A DNA stretch of 64,000 nt from Martinezella rhizogenes (GTDB lineage Bacteria; Pseudomonadota; Alphaproteobacteria; Rhizobiales; Rhizobiaceae). The stretch covers positions 558,001-622,000 of the forward strand of contig JAAMEZ010000006.1 in the NCBI GenBank assembly GCA_013322215.1, in the 5' to 3' direction. Numbering within the stretch: the stretch's first letter is position 1; each line of letters opens with the position of its first letter. The notes under the pieces were generated by a model, which did not search any database, was not told where the DNA came from, and worked only from the letters and a program-made list of their open reading frames with translations. Position numbers and translations under genes: made by a program. Positions 9,328 to 18,438 of the stretch are shown here, piece by piece.

Positions 9328-10788
9328 TTACTTCATGACCTGGCCATTGACCGTCACGTGACCGTCGTCGGAAAGATCGATATCCCAGCGCGAGCGTCCG
9401 TCGGTATCCGTCTTGGCAAAACCTTTGGCCATCATCAGGCCGAAAGAGAGCTGAGAAAGATCGGCCTTGGTTTTTGCAGCTTCCTGGATGGCAGCAATCG
9501 TCTTGTCGAGATCACGGGCAAGAACCGTCATCTTCATGGCGACACGATCCTTTTCAGTCAGCCAGCCGCGCAGGCTGCCGGAAGCCTCGACATCATAGAG
9601 GCCCGAGACGGCGCTGATCTTCGGAAAGTTGATGGTCATCGTCCCGTCGGGGAACATGGCCTTCTGCAGCTTCTCGTCCATAGCCGTGTCGCTGTCCGGA
9701 TTCTTCAAATCGGCTTGCTGGAAAACATCCGCCAAAGCGGAGAAATTCAGGTTCGGCACCTGCACCTGGATATCGGCCGCATCGGGAATGAAGGCGATAT
9801 AGTCTTCAGGCACCAGACCCGTTTCCAGGGCAAGCTTCTCGGCATTCAGCCCGAAGTCGGCATTCATGGCATTGGCTGGCCCGGCTACCTTGAAGAAATA
9901 ACCCATCTTCTGCAGGCCGCCATTGCCGAACGGCGTCGTGACCGCGATATCCTTGATGGCGACGGACTCTTCGAAGGAACCGACGATCGGCATGGCATCC
10001 ATCAGCAAGGCCTTGACTGCCTTGCTATCGGCATCGGAAAGCGTCTTCTGATCCTTATGCTCGGAGACGAACTGCAGCAGGGAGTTGACGGCCTTCAGGG
10101 GCAGTTTCGTCGCACCCATGTTGAAATCGATCGCCGCGATCTTGATTTCTCCGAGCGTCGCGTCGTCGGACGAGATCTTGTCGTAAAGTGATTGCAGGCT
10201 GCCGTTCATCTTGAGATCGAGCCTGCCCGGCTCACCGCTGTCAGCCGATGACAGAGCATAGACGATACTGTCGGCCGTAGCGTCATTCTTCTGGACGCTT
10301 TTGTTTTCGTCGGTGATCTTTGTCGATAGGGTGATGCCGCTACCCTTCATATCCATGGACCGCAGATAATGAAGTGCCGGATCGAAAACGCCCTGGAAAG
10401 TCGATGATGCCAAGGCATAGCGAAATTCGCCGTCGGGGCCGCTGCCGGGCTTCGAACGGGCCGTCACATCGAAGGCGTTGTTGCCTTCGATGTTCCAGAG
10501 GCCGCTATCGAGCGGCGTTGCCAGCATCATCAACGACTTGAGGCCGCTGATGTCGAAACCGCTTACGTTCAGCTTGTCGAGAAGCTTCTGCACATCATAG
10601 GTGACTTCGTAGTGCGTGCTGACCGGCTTGACCGAAATCGCACCGCTCTTCGTGATATCATCGGGCAGGAAATAGGTCAGATTGCCATAAAGATCCTTGG
10701 CCCCTTGTTCGCTGACGTCGGCAGCCTGCACAACGCCGGCCACGCCGGCAGCGAGAACAGCCGCCGTGGCAACCGCTTTGAAACGCAT
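9328..10788 (-). CDS. Exported protein of unknown function (paralogue A)
   Basis: A 486-residue protein with a clear Sec signal peptide (MRFKAVATAAVLAAGVAGVVQA, cleaved before ADVSEQG). The mature part is a long beta-rich repeat-like protein with no cysteine and no membrane segment, so it is probably periplasmic or outer-membrane associated. It ends with WDIDLSDDGHVTVNGQVMK. The neighbour at 10899 is a full-length paralogue sharing the start (ADV.EQGAK.L), the middle and the end (MAKGFAKTD.DGR.RWD). I do not recognise the family beyond conservation in rhizobia. Confidence 0.75.
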   Translation of the reverse strand: MRFKAVATAAVLAAGVAGVVQAADVSEQGAKDLYGNLTYFLPDDITKSGAISVKPVSTHYEVTYDVQKLLDKLNVSGFDISGLKSLMMLATPLDSGLWNIEGNNAFDVTARSKPGSGPDGEFRYALASSTFQGVFDPALHYLRSMDMKGSGITLSTKITDENKSVQKNDATADSIVYALSSADSGEPGRLDLKMNGSLQSLYDKISSDDATLGEIKIAAIDFNMGATKLPLKAVNSLLQFVSEHKDQKTLSDADSKAVKALLMDAMPIVGSFEESVAIKDIAVTTPFGNGGLQKMGYFFKVAGPANAMNADFGLNAEKLALETGLVPEDYIAFIPDAADIQVQVPNLNFSALADVFQQADLKNPDSDTAMDEKLQKAMFPDGTMTINFPKISAVSGLYDVEASGSLRGWLTEKDRVAMKMTVLARDLDKTIAAIQEAAKTKADLSQLSFGLMMAKGFAKTDTDGRSRWDIDLSDDGHVTVNGQVMK

Positions 10789-10898
10789 AATTCACCCCCA
10801 AATATGATGGAAAAGAAACGTGGAAATCTGGAAAGAGCCGACCGGCCTTTCGCATGGAACTTGATCATCGCCCTGATACATGGGCTTACCCTCAAACC

Positions 10899-12341
10899 TC
10901 AAGGCTTCTTCATCACCTGTCCGTTGACCGTTACCGTCCGGTCTTCATCCATTGTGACGTCCCAGCGCAGACGGCCGTCCGGGTCTGTCTTGGCAAAACC
11001 CTTGGCGGCCAACAGGCTGAAGGAAACGCTGTTCAAACGAGGCTGGGCCTTGGCGACCTCCTGAATGGCGGCAACCGTCTTGTCGAAATCGCGCGCCAGG
11101 ATCGTCGCCTGCAGCGAAATGCCGGAATGCGCCTTGGTCGAACCCTTTAGCTCACCGGAAACCTCGACGTCGTAGACATCGGACTTTGCGCTGATCTTCG
11201 GAAACTCCAGCGTTCCATAGCCGCTCGGGAACATCGTGCGCTTCAGCGCCTCGCCGGAAACCGGCGTCGCTTTTGTGGCAATCGAATCGAGCCCGGCATC
11301 GATGAGGCCGGCGAAGTTGATATTGGGCACGCCGAGCTGAATGTCCAATGTTGCCGGTAAGAAGGGCGTAAAGGCAGCAGGAACAAGATCCGCATCAGGC
11401 GTGAACTGCTCGGCCCGTAGCTCCAGATTGACGTTGGACGCCTTGGTCAGACCATCCATCTTGAAACTGTAGTCGATACGCTTGACGCCGACCTTGCCCT
11501 TCTCTGTGGCCACCAAGGCATTGTTCACCGTCACGGTCTTGCTGAGCGAGCCGAAAACCGGCAGGGCGCGGTGCACCAGCTGCTCGAACTTCTCGCTGCC
11601 GCTGTCCGAAAGCTGCTTAGCCTTGACGTGCTGGACGAAGAAACGGATGAGCGCACGCAGATCCTGCGCCGGCAGGCTGGTGGCCGTAGCGCTGGTGGCG
11701 ACGCTGTCGGCGCTGAGGGTTATGGGCAAACCATCCGGCCTTACGGTAATTTGCTCATTCAAGCGCTGCAGCGTGCCCTGCATTTGCAGATCGACCTTGC
11801 CCGCCTCACTGCTGTCGGTGACTGTATGAGCAAACGAGGCGCTGTCGATGGTGGCATCGATCTTGCGCCCGCTTTTCGGGCCGCTGCCGGCGCTCGAGAA
11901 TTTCACGCCGCTGCTTTTGATCCCCATCGATCGCATTATCTCGATCGTGGGATCGAAAATACCGTCAAAGGAGCTGGAGGCGATGGAATAAGCGACGTCC
12001 GAGGTCGGCGAATGCAGGGCTACATCGAGACTATTGTCGCCCGTCAGATGCCACCGCCCCTGTTCGACGGGCTGCGCAAAAAGGGAGAGCGGCTTGAAAC
12101 CCGTCACCGAAAACGCGCTCGAATTGATCTTGTCGAAAAACTTCGCAAGATCATAGGTAATCTCATATTGATCGCCCGCCGGCTTGACGGTCACGAAATC
12201 GCTGCGGGCAAGGTCCTGCGAAAGCGAATGGGTCAGGACGTTGCGGAGTTCCTTGGCACCTTGCTCGTTGACGTCGGCTGCCTGTACCGCGCTGGCAAGA
12301 CCCATGGAAAAAACCGCGGCGGCGATTGCTCTTGAACGCAT
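10899..12341 (-). CDS. Exported protein of unknown function (paralogue B)
   Basis: A 480-residue paralogue of the gene at 9328, with the same architecture: signal peptide MRSRAIAAAVFSMGLASAVQA, then ADVNEQGAKELRNVLTHSLSQ. Shared motifs include a lipid-like YEITYDLAKFFDKIN segment, MFPSGYGTLEFPKISA near residue 380, and the C-terminal WDVTMDEDRTVTVNGQVMKKP. The start at 12339-12341 has AAGGAGAGG 8 nt upstream; an in-frame ATG at 12476 lies before that site. Intergenic distance to paralogue A is 110 nt. Confidence 0.75.
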   Translation of the reverse strand: MRSRAIAAAVFSMGLASAVQAADVNEQGAKELRNVLTHSLSQDLARSDFVTVKPAGDQYEITYDLAKFFDKINSSAFSVTGFKPLSLFAQPVEQGRWHLTGDNSLDVALHSPTSDVAYSIASSSFDGIFDPTIEIMRSMGIKSSGVKFSSAGSGPKSGRKIDATIDSASFAHTVTDSSEAGKVDLQMQGTLQRLNEQITVRPDGLPITLSADSVATSATATSLPAQDLRALIRFFVQHVKAKQLSDSGSEKFEQLVHRALPVFGSLSKTVTVNNALVATEKGKVGVKRIDYSFKMDGLTKASNVNLELRAEQFTPDADLVPAAFTPFLPATLDIQLGVPNINFAGLIDAGLDSIATKATPVSGEALKRTMFPSGYGTLEFPKISAKSDVYDVEVSGELKGSTKAHSGISLQATILARDFDKTVAAIQEVAKAQPRLNSVSFSLLAAKGFAKTDPDGRLRWDVTMDEDRTVTVNGQVMKKP

Positions 12342-12487
12342 GCCCGACCTCTCCTTCTGACCCCAATCGATTGGATTCGACTGTTGATGGGGCCGAGGGT
12401 ATATGTCAAGTCGTTGATAGAAATGGCGCCGCAGGCTTATTCGCGGCAGTTGCAATGTCACCACAAGGCTTCGCATTCCGGAGGTGC

Positions 12488-12516
12488 TTGCACCTTTGAT
12501 CGCTTTGTATTATACG
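12488..12516 (+). promoter_or_regulatory. Candidate rplY promoter
   Basis: TTGCAC (12488-12493), 17-nt spacer, TATACG (12511-12516). Transcription would begin near 12523, giving a leader of about 120 nt that holds a short ORF. Confidence 0.4.
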
Positions 12517-12553
12517 CCACGCGTCCGCGTAGACACCCTTGGAGGCAACGCGG

Positions 12554-12625
12554 ATGAGGCAGGGCACGCCCTCCTCCAGTTCAATCGATACGGCGCATGA
12601 CCGACCGGATGAACTCTCCAAATAA
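12554..12625 (+). CDS. Possible leader ORF of rplY (23 codons)
   Basis: Reads [23 protein letters not shown] and stops 17 nt before rplY. TTGGAGG stands 8 nt before the ATG. A CCTCC inside the ORF could pair with that GGAGG and close the site. Whether it is translated is unknown. Confidence 0.3.
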   Translation: MRQGTPSSSSIDTAHDRPDELSK

Positions 12626-12642
12626 CCTCGAAAGGAATAGCT

Positions 12643-13260
12643 ATGAGCCACGAAAGCTACGAGCTCAAGGCCGAGGCGCGCGAACGGGTTGGTAAGGGGT
12701 CCGCCCGTGAACTTCGCCGCAATGGTCTGATCCCCGCTGTCATCTATGGTGACAAGCAGCCCCCCATTTCCATCGCTCTCAACACCAATGAGGTGACGAA
12801 GCGCATTCACGCCGGCGGTTTCCTCACGACGATCGCAACGATCGACGTCGGCGGCAAGAAGATCAAGGTTCTGCCGAAGGACTACCAGCTCGATCCGGTC
12901 CGTGACTTCACGGTACACGTCGACTTCCTGCGCGTTTCCGGCAACACCGAAGTTACCGTTGAAATCCCGGTTCACTTCGAGAACCATGAGAAGTCCCCGG
13001 GCCTCAAGGCTGGCGGCGTGCTGAACATCGTTCGCCACGAAGTCGAAGTTCATTGCCCGGCAGATGCGATCCCGGAATTCTTCACCGTTGACCTCAGCGG
13101 CCTGAAGAGCGGCGACAGCATCCACATCTCGGCCGTCAAGCTGCCGAAGAACGTGACCCCGGTCATCGCCGACCGCGACTTCACGATCGCAACGATCGTT
13201 GCCCCGGCAGCCGGCCTTGCTGAAGAAGAAGCAGAAGGCGGCGAAGAAGCCAACGCCTGA
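12643..13260 (+). CDS. rplY: 50S ribosomal protein L25 (CTC-type, general stress)
   Basis: Binds 5S rRNA in the large subunit. The 205-residue length is the long TL5/CTC form: an N-terminal L25 domain (about 1-95; [30 protein letters not shown]) and a C-terminal beta domain (about 100-185), with an acidic alanine/glutamate tail ([14 protein letters not shown]). AAGGA lies 7 nt before the ATG. It appears monocistronic, with its own promoter and strong terminator. In many rhizobia it lies next to pth; here a GGDEF-EAL gene and a binding-protein gene separate them. Confidence 0.97.
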   Translation: MSHESYELKAEARERVGKGSARELRRNGLIPAVIYGDKQPPISIALNTNEVTKRIHAGGFLTTIATIDVGGKKIKVLPKDYQLDPVRDFTVHVDFLRVSGNTEVTVEIPVHFENHEKSPGLKAGGVLNIVRHEVEVHCPADAIPEFFTVDLSGLKSGDSIHISAVKLPKNVTPVIADRDFTIATIVAPAAGLAEEEAEGGEEANA

Positions 13261-13287
13261 TTGGCATCTTCGACCTGAAGCATTGAG

Positions 13288-13320
13288 ACCCGCCTCCCCT
13301 TCGGGACGGCGGGTTTTTTC
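13288..13320 (+). terminator. Rho-independent terminator of rplY
   Basis: Stem ACCCGCC-TCCC / GGGA-(C)-GGCGGGT with a CTTC loop, followed by TTTTTTC. Confidence 0.9.
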
Positions 13321-13505
13321 ATACCCGGAAATAAATATTAGAGAAAGTAAAAATAAGAATGTCTTGGAATCTATACTATCGTTGATTTCCATTAACCCCA
13401 GAGTTTCAGCAACATTTAACGGATTCATGAAAACCTGCGCGAAAGAGTTGTAGAAAGCGGCGCCCCCAAAATCCGCCGGTCTATGACTGGGGAGCTAACG
13501 GAACT

Positions 13506-15872
13506 ATGAGCCATTCGGTCGAAAACAGGTTTTTCGCGATCGTTTGCGGTGCGCTGCTGGTTTTCGTAGCGCCGCTCTTCGTGCTTTTCCTTTTTCTGTC
13601 GTCCGAACGCGCCGAAAAGGAAATCAAGGATCACATAACCGTCCTCCTCGTCGCCAATGCCCAGGCCCTCGCAAAGCCGCTATGGGACCTGGACGAAGAC
13701 AGCGTAACCCAGATCAGCGCGACGACTGTCGCCGAAGGTGCGATCGTCCGTGTCAACGTCCGCGATCTTTCCGGCCAGCTCGATGTTACGCAATCGACCA
13801 TCCCGAAATCTTACAAGGGCAATCTGGAATCCGTTGACCGGCCAATCATCTACAACGGCGTCGATGGTGCGAAGCGACTTGGGACAATCACAGTCTATTA
13901 TCCTCAGCTCGGCCTCTTCGACGGCCTGAAGAGCGAGGAGATCGTCTTCATCTCCATCTTCATCTTCGCGGTGCTGACGGTCTTCGGCGCGGCATTGATC
14001 GGCAACCGCATCTTCGTCATCCAACCGCTGATGCGGTTGACGCATGCCATCGAGGCCACGCGGCGGCTCGGCTCGCGTCACCACGTCGACTGGCAGTCAA
14101 ACGACGAAATGGGCCGGCTTGCCAGCAGCTTCAACGACATGCAGAGCAAACTCCAGCGCGAGGAAAACGAACTTAAGCTGGCCCATCGCCGGGCGACCGA
14201 CACCTATAATCTGACGCCCGCCATGCTTTTCTCGCTCGACAAGGATGATTGCATCGCTGCCGTCAGCGATTATTGGCTTGCCACCACGGGCTACGATCGC
14301 GCCGACGTCATCGGCCGCGAGTTTGCAAGCCTGATCCTGCCAGATTCGCGCGCGCAATATATCGAGCGCAAACGCGGCAACCCCGACAGTGCCGCCCGCC
14401 TCGCCGTGACGGTGAAATTCCTCTGCCAGGAGGGGCGGGTTATGGATGTCCTGATCCTCGAAACAACCGCGATCCAGGACGGTCTGTCGCTCTCCGTCAT
14501 GACCGATGTCACCGAACTCAAGCAGTCAGAAGATCGTAACCTGCGACAGGCGATTACAGACCATCTGACCGGCCTTCTCAATCGCCAGGGCTTCGAGAGT
14601 GCGCTGGACGCGAAGATCAATGAAGCCGATCTGCGCAGACGCGAGCTCGCCTGCCTCTTCATCGATCTCGATCGCTTCAAATGGATCAACGACAATATGG
14701 GCCATGCCGCCGGCGATGCGGCACTGCGCGAATTGGTATCGCGCCTGCAGAAATGCCTGAAGCCAGGTGATATCGCCGCACGCCTCGGCGGCGACGAATT
14801 TGCCATGCTGCTCCTGGCCGAGAATGCGGAAGCAAGAGCGATCGACATGGCAGCCCTCATCGCCGAGGTCTTCGAGGCACCCTTCATCGGTGATGCGCGC
14901 CTCAGCGCCAGCATCGGCATTGCGATCTATCCGCGCCAGGCCGCCAATGCGGCCGAACTGCTGCTGAAATCCGATATCGCCATGTATGCCAAGAAGCGCG
15001 ATGGCAAGAATGGCGCACAAATCTTCGACAACGGCATGCTGGACGATTCCCGCCGCCGCGCCGAACTGGAAAACCATATCGAAGCCGGCCTCAACGAAGA
15101 CTGGTTCGAAGCCTATCTGCAACCCGTCGTGAATATAGACGACCGCTCGATCGCCGGCTTCGAGGCGCTGATGCGTCTGCACCATCCGCAAAAAGGCATC
15201 CTGCCTCCCGGCCGCATCATCGAGGTCGCCGAAGAGACCGGTTCGATCATTCGCATCGGCAACCGCATCATGGAGAAGGCTGTCGCCGATTTTGCACGCC
15301 TCTCGCGGATCGAGGGCATGCAGGACACCTATCTCGCCATCAACTTCTCGCCGCTGCAGTTCGAGCAGGAATTGCCGCTGCGCATTGCGGCCCTACTGTC
15401 GCGCTACGAAATTGCCCCGCGGCGCATCGTCGTCGAAATCACCGAGGCCGTGCTCATGGATGACAATCCGGAGACACGCATGGTGATCAACGAGATCTGC
15501 CGCTACGGCTGCCGCATCGCGCTCGACGATTTCGGTACGGGTTATTCGTCACTGAGCTATATCAATCGCTTCCCGGTCGACATCATCAAGATCGACCAAT
15601 CCTTCATCCGCGCCATCAACGATACTGCCTCCGATGTCAGCGCCAAGAGCCGCATGCTGGTCGAAAGCATCACCACATTATCGCACAAGATGAACTGCAC
15701 AGTGATTGCGGAAGGCGTGGAGACCGAGGAAGAATGCGCAACCCTGCGCACCATGGGTATCGACTATGGCCAGGGCTATCTGTTCTATCGGCCGCTGCAC
15801 CCGGACAATCTGGTGAGAACGCTGGCCGCGCTGCATCAAGACCATCCCTCCCCCGTAGCGCAAGCGTCATAG
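13506..15872 (+). CDS. Membrane GGDEF-EAL receptor for cyclic di-GMP turnover
   Basis: A 788-residue protein with, in order, a membrane helix (about 10-32), a periplasmic sensory domain (about 33-147), a second helix (about 148-168), a HAMP-like linker, a PAS domain (about 225-345), GGDEF (motif intact at 428-432) and EAL (EALMR at 553-557, DDFGTGYSSL intact). Both cyclase and phosphodiesterase activity are possible. The inhibitory site before GGDEF reads KPGD instead of RxxD, so feedback by c-di-GMP may be weak. The solute-binding protein gene starts 2 nt after its stop, suggesting a ligand-loaded partner for the periplasmic domain. Confidence 0.93.
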   Translation: MSHSVENRFFAIVCGALLVFVAPLFVLFLFLSSERAEKEIKDHITVLLVANAQALAKPLWDLDEDSVTQISATTVAEGAIVRVNVRDLSGQLDVTQSTIPKSYKGNLESVDRPIIYNGVDGAKRLGTITVYYPQLGLFDGLKSEEIVFISIFIFAVLTVFGAALIGNRIFVIQPLMRLTHAIEATRRLGSRHHVDWQSNDEMGRLASSFNDMQSKLQREENELKLAHRRATDTYNLTPAMLFSLDKDDCIAAVSDYWLATTGYDRADVIGREFASLILPDSRAQYIERKRGNPDSAARLAVTVKFLCQEGRVMDVLILETTAIQDGLSLSVMTDVTELKQSEDRNLRQAITDHLTGLLNRQGFESALDAKINEADLRRRELACLFIDLDRFKWINDNMGHAAGDAALRELVSRLQKCLKPGDIAARLGGDEFAMLLLAENAEARAIDMAALIAEVFEAPFIGDARLSASIGIAIYPRQAANAAELLLKSDIAMYAKKRDGKNGAQIFDNGMLDDSRRRAELENHIEAGLNEDWFEAYLQPVVNIDDRSIAGFEALMRLHHPQKGILPPGRIIEVAEETGSIIRIGNRIMEKAVADFARLSRIEGMQDTYLAINFSPLQFEQELPLRIAALLSRYEIAPRRIVVEITEAVLMDDNPETRMVINEICRYGCRIALDDFGTGYSSLSYINRFPVDIIKIDQSFIRAINDTASDVSAKSRMLVESITTLSHKMNCTVIAEGVETEEECATLRTMGIDYGQGYLFYRPLHPDNLVRTLAALHQDHPSPVAQAS

Positions 15873-15874
15873 CG

Positions 15875-16618
15875 ATGAGGAACCGCATGCGAAAGCCGCT
15901 GATCATGATTGCAACCAGCCTGTTTTCGCTATCCCCTATCAGTCAGGTTCACGCTGAGACCGTTCATTTCACCACCGAGGACTATCCGCCGTTCAACTAT
16001 CGCGAGGGCAAGACCGTCGTCGGAGCGACCACCGAACAGGTGCGGAAGGTGATGACCGATATCGGCGTCGACTACACGATCGACATCATGCCCTGGGCGC
16101 GAGCCTATAACCAGGCGCTGATGGAACCCATGACCTGCGTATTCGTCGCAGCCCACAACGAAGAACGCGACAAGCTCTTCAAATGGGTGCAGCCGCTGCT
16201 GATCGACCGTAACGTTTTGATCAAGCATAGCGGCTCCAGCGTTACTGCAGGCAACATCGCCGAAGCCAGGAAATATCTCGTCGGCACCTGGCGCGAGGAT
16301 TATACGGAAGCGATCCTGCGCCGGAACAATTTCCCGCGCATCGATGTGGGCAGCGATTTCAAGGCCACGCTCAAGAAACTGATGAGCGACCGTATCGATC
16401 TGATGCCGATCTCGGAGTTCTATTTCGACAAGCTGAAGCAGGAAGGCGATGCGGTGGAGAAGGTGGCCGTGCTCTCCCAGCAGCCCATGGGGATCGCCTG
16501 CCAGAAGGATTTCCCGCCCGAGCTTCTGAACAGGATGCAGAAGGCGCTGAATGATTTGATCGCCAATGGAACGCAGAAGCAGATTTTTCTGAAGTACGGC
16601 CTGCACCTTGACGACTGA
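15875..16618 (+). CDS. Periplasmic amino-acid-type solute-binding protein
   Basis: A 247-residue protein of the bacterial extracellular solute-binding family 3, with a signal peptide (MRNRMRKPLIMIATSLFSLS, cleavage near VHAETV). The start of the mature domain, VHFTTEDYPPFNYREG, is the usual ligand-domain entry. No permease or ATPase gene is adjacent; instead it is 2 nt after the GGDEF-EAL receptor. I infer a sensory role, presenting an amino acid or similar ligand to that receptor, rather than transport. ATG at 15875 or 15887 may be used. Confidence 0.85.
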   Translation: MRNRMRKPLIMIATSLFSLSPISQVHAETVHFTTEDYPPFNYREGKTVVGATTEQVRKVMTDIGVDYTIDIMPWARAYNQALMEPMTCVFVAAHNEERDKLFKWVQPLLIDRNVLIKHSGSSVTAGNIAEARKYLVGTWREDYTEAILRRNNFPRIDVGSDFKATLKKLMSDRIDLMPISEFYFDKLKQEGDAVEKVAVLSQQPMGIACQKDFPPELLNRMQKALNDLIANGTQKQIFLKYGLHLDD

Positions 16619-16691
16619 CCACAACTCGCCTTGACTTTGCCGTCAAATCCTTGTCGTGAAGGGCATCGGCATTTTCCAAGGGGTGAAGCGC

Positions 16692-17408
16692 ATGCTTCTC
16701 ATCGCGGGCCTCGGCAATCCCGGCGCCAAATATCAGGGCAACCGTCACAATATCGGCTTCATGGCTGTGGACGCGATCTACCGCCGCAACAGCTTTTCGC
16801 CGTGGTCGAAAAAGTTCAAGGCGGAGATTGCGGAAGGCGAGCTTGGCGGACAGAAGGTGCTGCTCATCAAGCCGCAGACCTTCATGAACCTCTCGGGCGA
16901 ATCCGTCGGCGAAGCCATGCGCTTCTACAAGCTCCAGCCGTCCGATCTGGTTGTCATTTATGACGAGCTCGACCTACCGGCCGGCAAGGCGCGGCTGAAG
17001 ACTGGCGGCGGTCATGGCGGCCATAACGGCATCAAGTCGATCGACGCCCATTGCGGCAAGGAATACCGCCGACTGCGTCTCGGCATCAGCCATCCCGGCG
17101 CCAAGGAGCTCGTGCACAATCACGTTCTCGGCGATTTCGCCAAGGTGGATCAAAGCTGGCTGGAACCGTTGTTCGATGCGCTCGCCGACAATGCCGACAT
17201 GCTGGTGCGCGGCGAGGATTCACAGCTGATGAACAAGATCGCGCTTGCCCTGGGCGGCAAGGCGGAGGATGACGCTCCGAAGCCGGAGAAGAAGGCGCCG
17301 GCCAAATCCCATATTCATCAGGCGCGCACCCACAGCCAGCCGAAGATCCCGGAAACCGGCCCCATGGCGGAAATGCTGAAGAGGATGTTCGGCAAGAAGG
17401 ACAATTGA
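16692..17408 (+). CDS. pth: Peptidyl-tRNA hydrolase
   Basis: Cleaves peptidyl-tRNA released from stalled ribosomes, recycling t[23 protein letters not shown] contains the catalytic His (HNIGF). The motifs [11 protein letters not shown] and [13 protein letters not shown], and [14 protein letters not shown] (about 108-121), are all intact. At 238 residues it is longer than E. coli Pth (194) because of a Lys/Pro-rich C-terminal extension typical of rhizobia. ATG at 16692 is favoured over GTG at 16656 by AAGGGG upstream. It overlaps nothing but is 1 nt from the next GNAT gene. Confidence 0.97.
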   Translation: MLLIAGLGNPGAKYQGNRHNIGFMAVDAIYRRNSFSPWSKKFKAEIAEGELGGQKVLLIKPQTFMNLSGESVGEAMRFYKLQPSDLVVIYDELDLPAGKARLKTGGGHGGHNGIKSIDAHCGKEYRRLRLGISHPGAKELVHNHVLGDFAKVDQSWLEPLFDALADNADMLVRGEDSQLMNKIALALGGKAEDDAPKPEKKAPAKSHIHQARTHSQPKIPETGPMAEMLKRMFGKKDN

Positions 17409-17409
17409 G

Positions 17410-17883
17410 ATGCCGAACGCACCTGTCGACACCGCCGCAGATATCGTCATACGCCCGGTCGCGAGCGCCGACCTGCCGACACTCCTTGCGCTCTACCAGC
17501 ACCTGAACGCCGAAGATCCCATGCTGGAACTGCAGCTGGCCGAGCACCGCTTTGCTGATATCCTTGCCCATCCCGGCATGACGATCTTTGCGGCCTTCGA
17601 TGGCGAAAAAGCCGTCTCCTCCGTGACACTGATCGTCATCCCCAATCTCACGCGCGGCGGCATGCCCTATGCGCTGATCGAGAATGTGGTGACACGCGCC
17701 GATTACCGTCAGCGCGGCCTCGCCGGCAAGGTCATCCGTACAGCCGTAGCCAGCGCCTGGGAGAAGAACTGTTACAAGGCGATGCTGCTGACCGGATCGA
17801 AGGACCCGGCGACGCTGCGCTTTTACGCCAATTGCGGATTTACCCAGGACAAGACCGGCTTCCAGATTCGCCGCCATGCCTAG
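17410..17883 (+). CDS. GNAT family N-acetyltransferase
   Basis: A 157-residue acetyltransferase. The acetyl-CoA loop is VTRADYRQRGLAGKVIRTAV (about 97-116), with the later N..A..FYANCGF motif (about 140). Substrate unknown. Its ATG follows the pth stop after 1 nt, so it is translated from the pth message. Confidence 0.85.
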   Translation: MPNAPVDTAADIVIRPVASADLPTLLALYQHLNAEDPMLELQLAEHRFADILAHPGMTIFAAFDGEKAVSSVTLIVIPNLTRGGMPYALIENVVTRADYRQRGLAGKVIRTAVASAWEKNCYKAMLLTGSKDPATLRFYANCGFTQDKTGFQIRRHA

Positions 17884-17898
17884 CAAGTACGCCCGTGC

Positions 17899-18210
17899 CT
17901 ATTCCTCGGGCTCGGTCGTGAACATCAGCGGGAAACCGGCGCTCTTGGCAAGATCGACCGCCTCCTGCGCCTTCGTCTCGGCAACGTCGCGCGCGCAGAC
18001 CATGACGACGCAGGTTCCGAGCTTGTGTGCCGTCATCATGACGCGATAGCCGGTCTCCTCGCTCATGCGGAAGACAGCCTTCAGCACCATGATGACGAAT
18101 TCCCGCGGCGTGTAATCATCATTCACGAGAATGATCTTGTAGAGCTTCGGCCTTTCGACCTTCGGCTTGGTTTTAGGCTTTGGTTTCAGGACAACATCAT
18201 TGTCACTCAT
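17899..18210 (-). CDS. clpS: ATP-dependent Clp protease adaptor ClpS (ClpS2 type)
   Basis: Delivers N-degron substrates to ClpAP. The core YKIILVNDDYTPREFVIMVL carries the NDDYTP motif; YRVMMTAHKLGTCVVMV carries the ClpA-contacting and substrate-pocket region. The N-terminal tail is very rich in Lys-Pro (KPKPKTKPKVERPK). Rhizobiales have two ClpS paralogues, and this one lacks an adjacent clpA, as expected for ClpS2, which has narrower N-degron specificity. An ATG at 18216 gives two more residues. A good promoter lies at 18259-18287. Confidence 0.9.
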   Translation of the reverse strand: MSDNDVVLKPKPKTKPKVERPKLYKIILVNDDYTPREFVIMVLKAVFRMSEETGYRVMMTAHKLGTCVVMVCARDVAETKAQEAVDLAKSAGFPLMFTTEPEE

Positions 18211-18258
18211 CGGCATCACCGTTGACGACAGGGGAAAGAGTTTTGGGCTAATGAGAAG

Positions 18259-18287
18259 ATTATAGTGCAGCGCACCACATCCTTCAA
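18259..18287 (-). promoter_or_regulatory. Promoter of clpS
   Basis: On the minus strand TTGAAG, 17-nt spacer, TATAAT. Transcription starts near 18252, about 40 nt before the clpS start. Confidence 0.65.
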
Positions 18288-18374
18288 GGATGGTCGTGTC
18301 AGGGAGACAATATGGCCGTTGCCCGCTCGCAGCCCTTCTCTCGGCAGAAAAGTGGCTCTTTGGCCGCCCGAGAC

Positions 18375-18403
18375 TTGACCCGCAACGGCCCTTCCCCCAT
18401 ACG
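18375..18403 (+). promoter_or_regulatory. Candidate promoter of ychF
   Basis: TTGACC (18375-18380), 17-nt spacer, CATACG (18398-18403), 36 nt before the ychF ATG. Confidence 0.45.
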
Positions 18404-18438
18404 CACTGCAAAGATTTTCAAGATATGGACAAGGTGCC

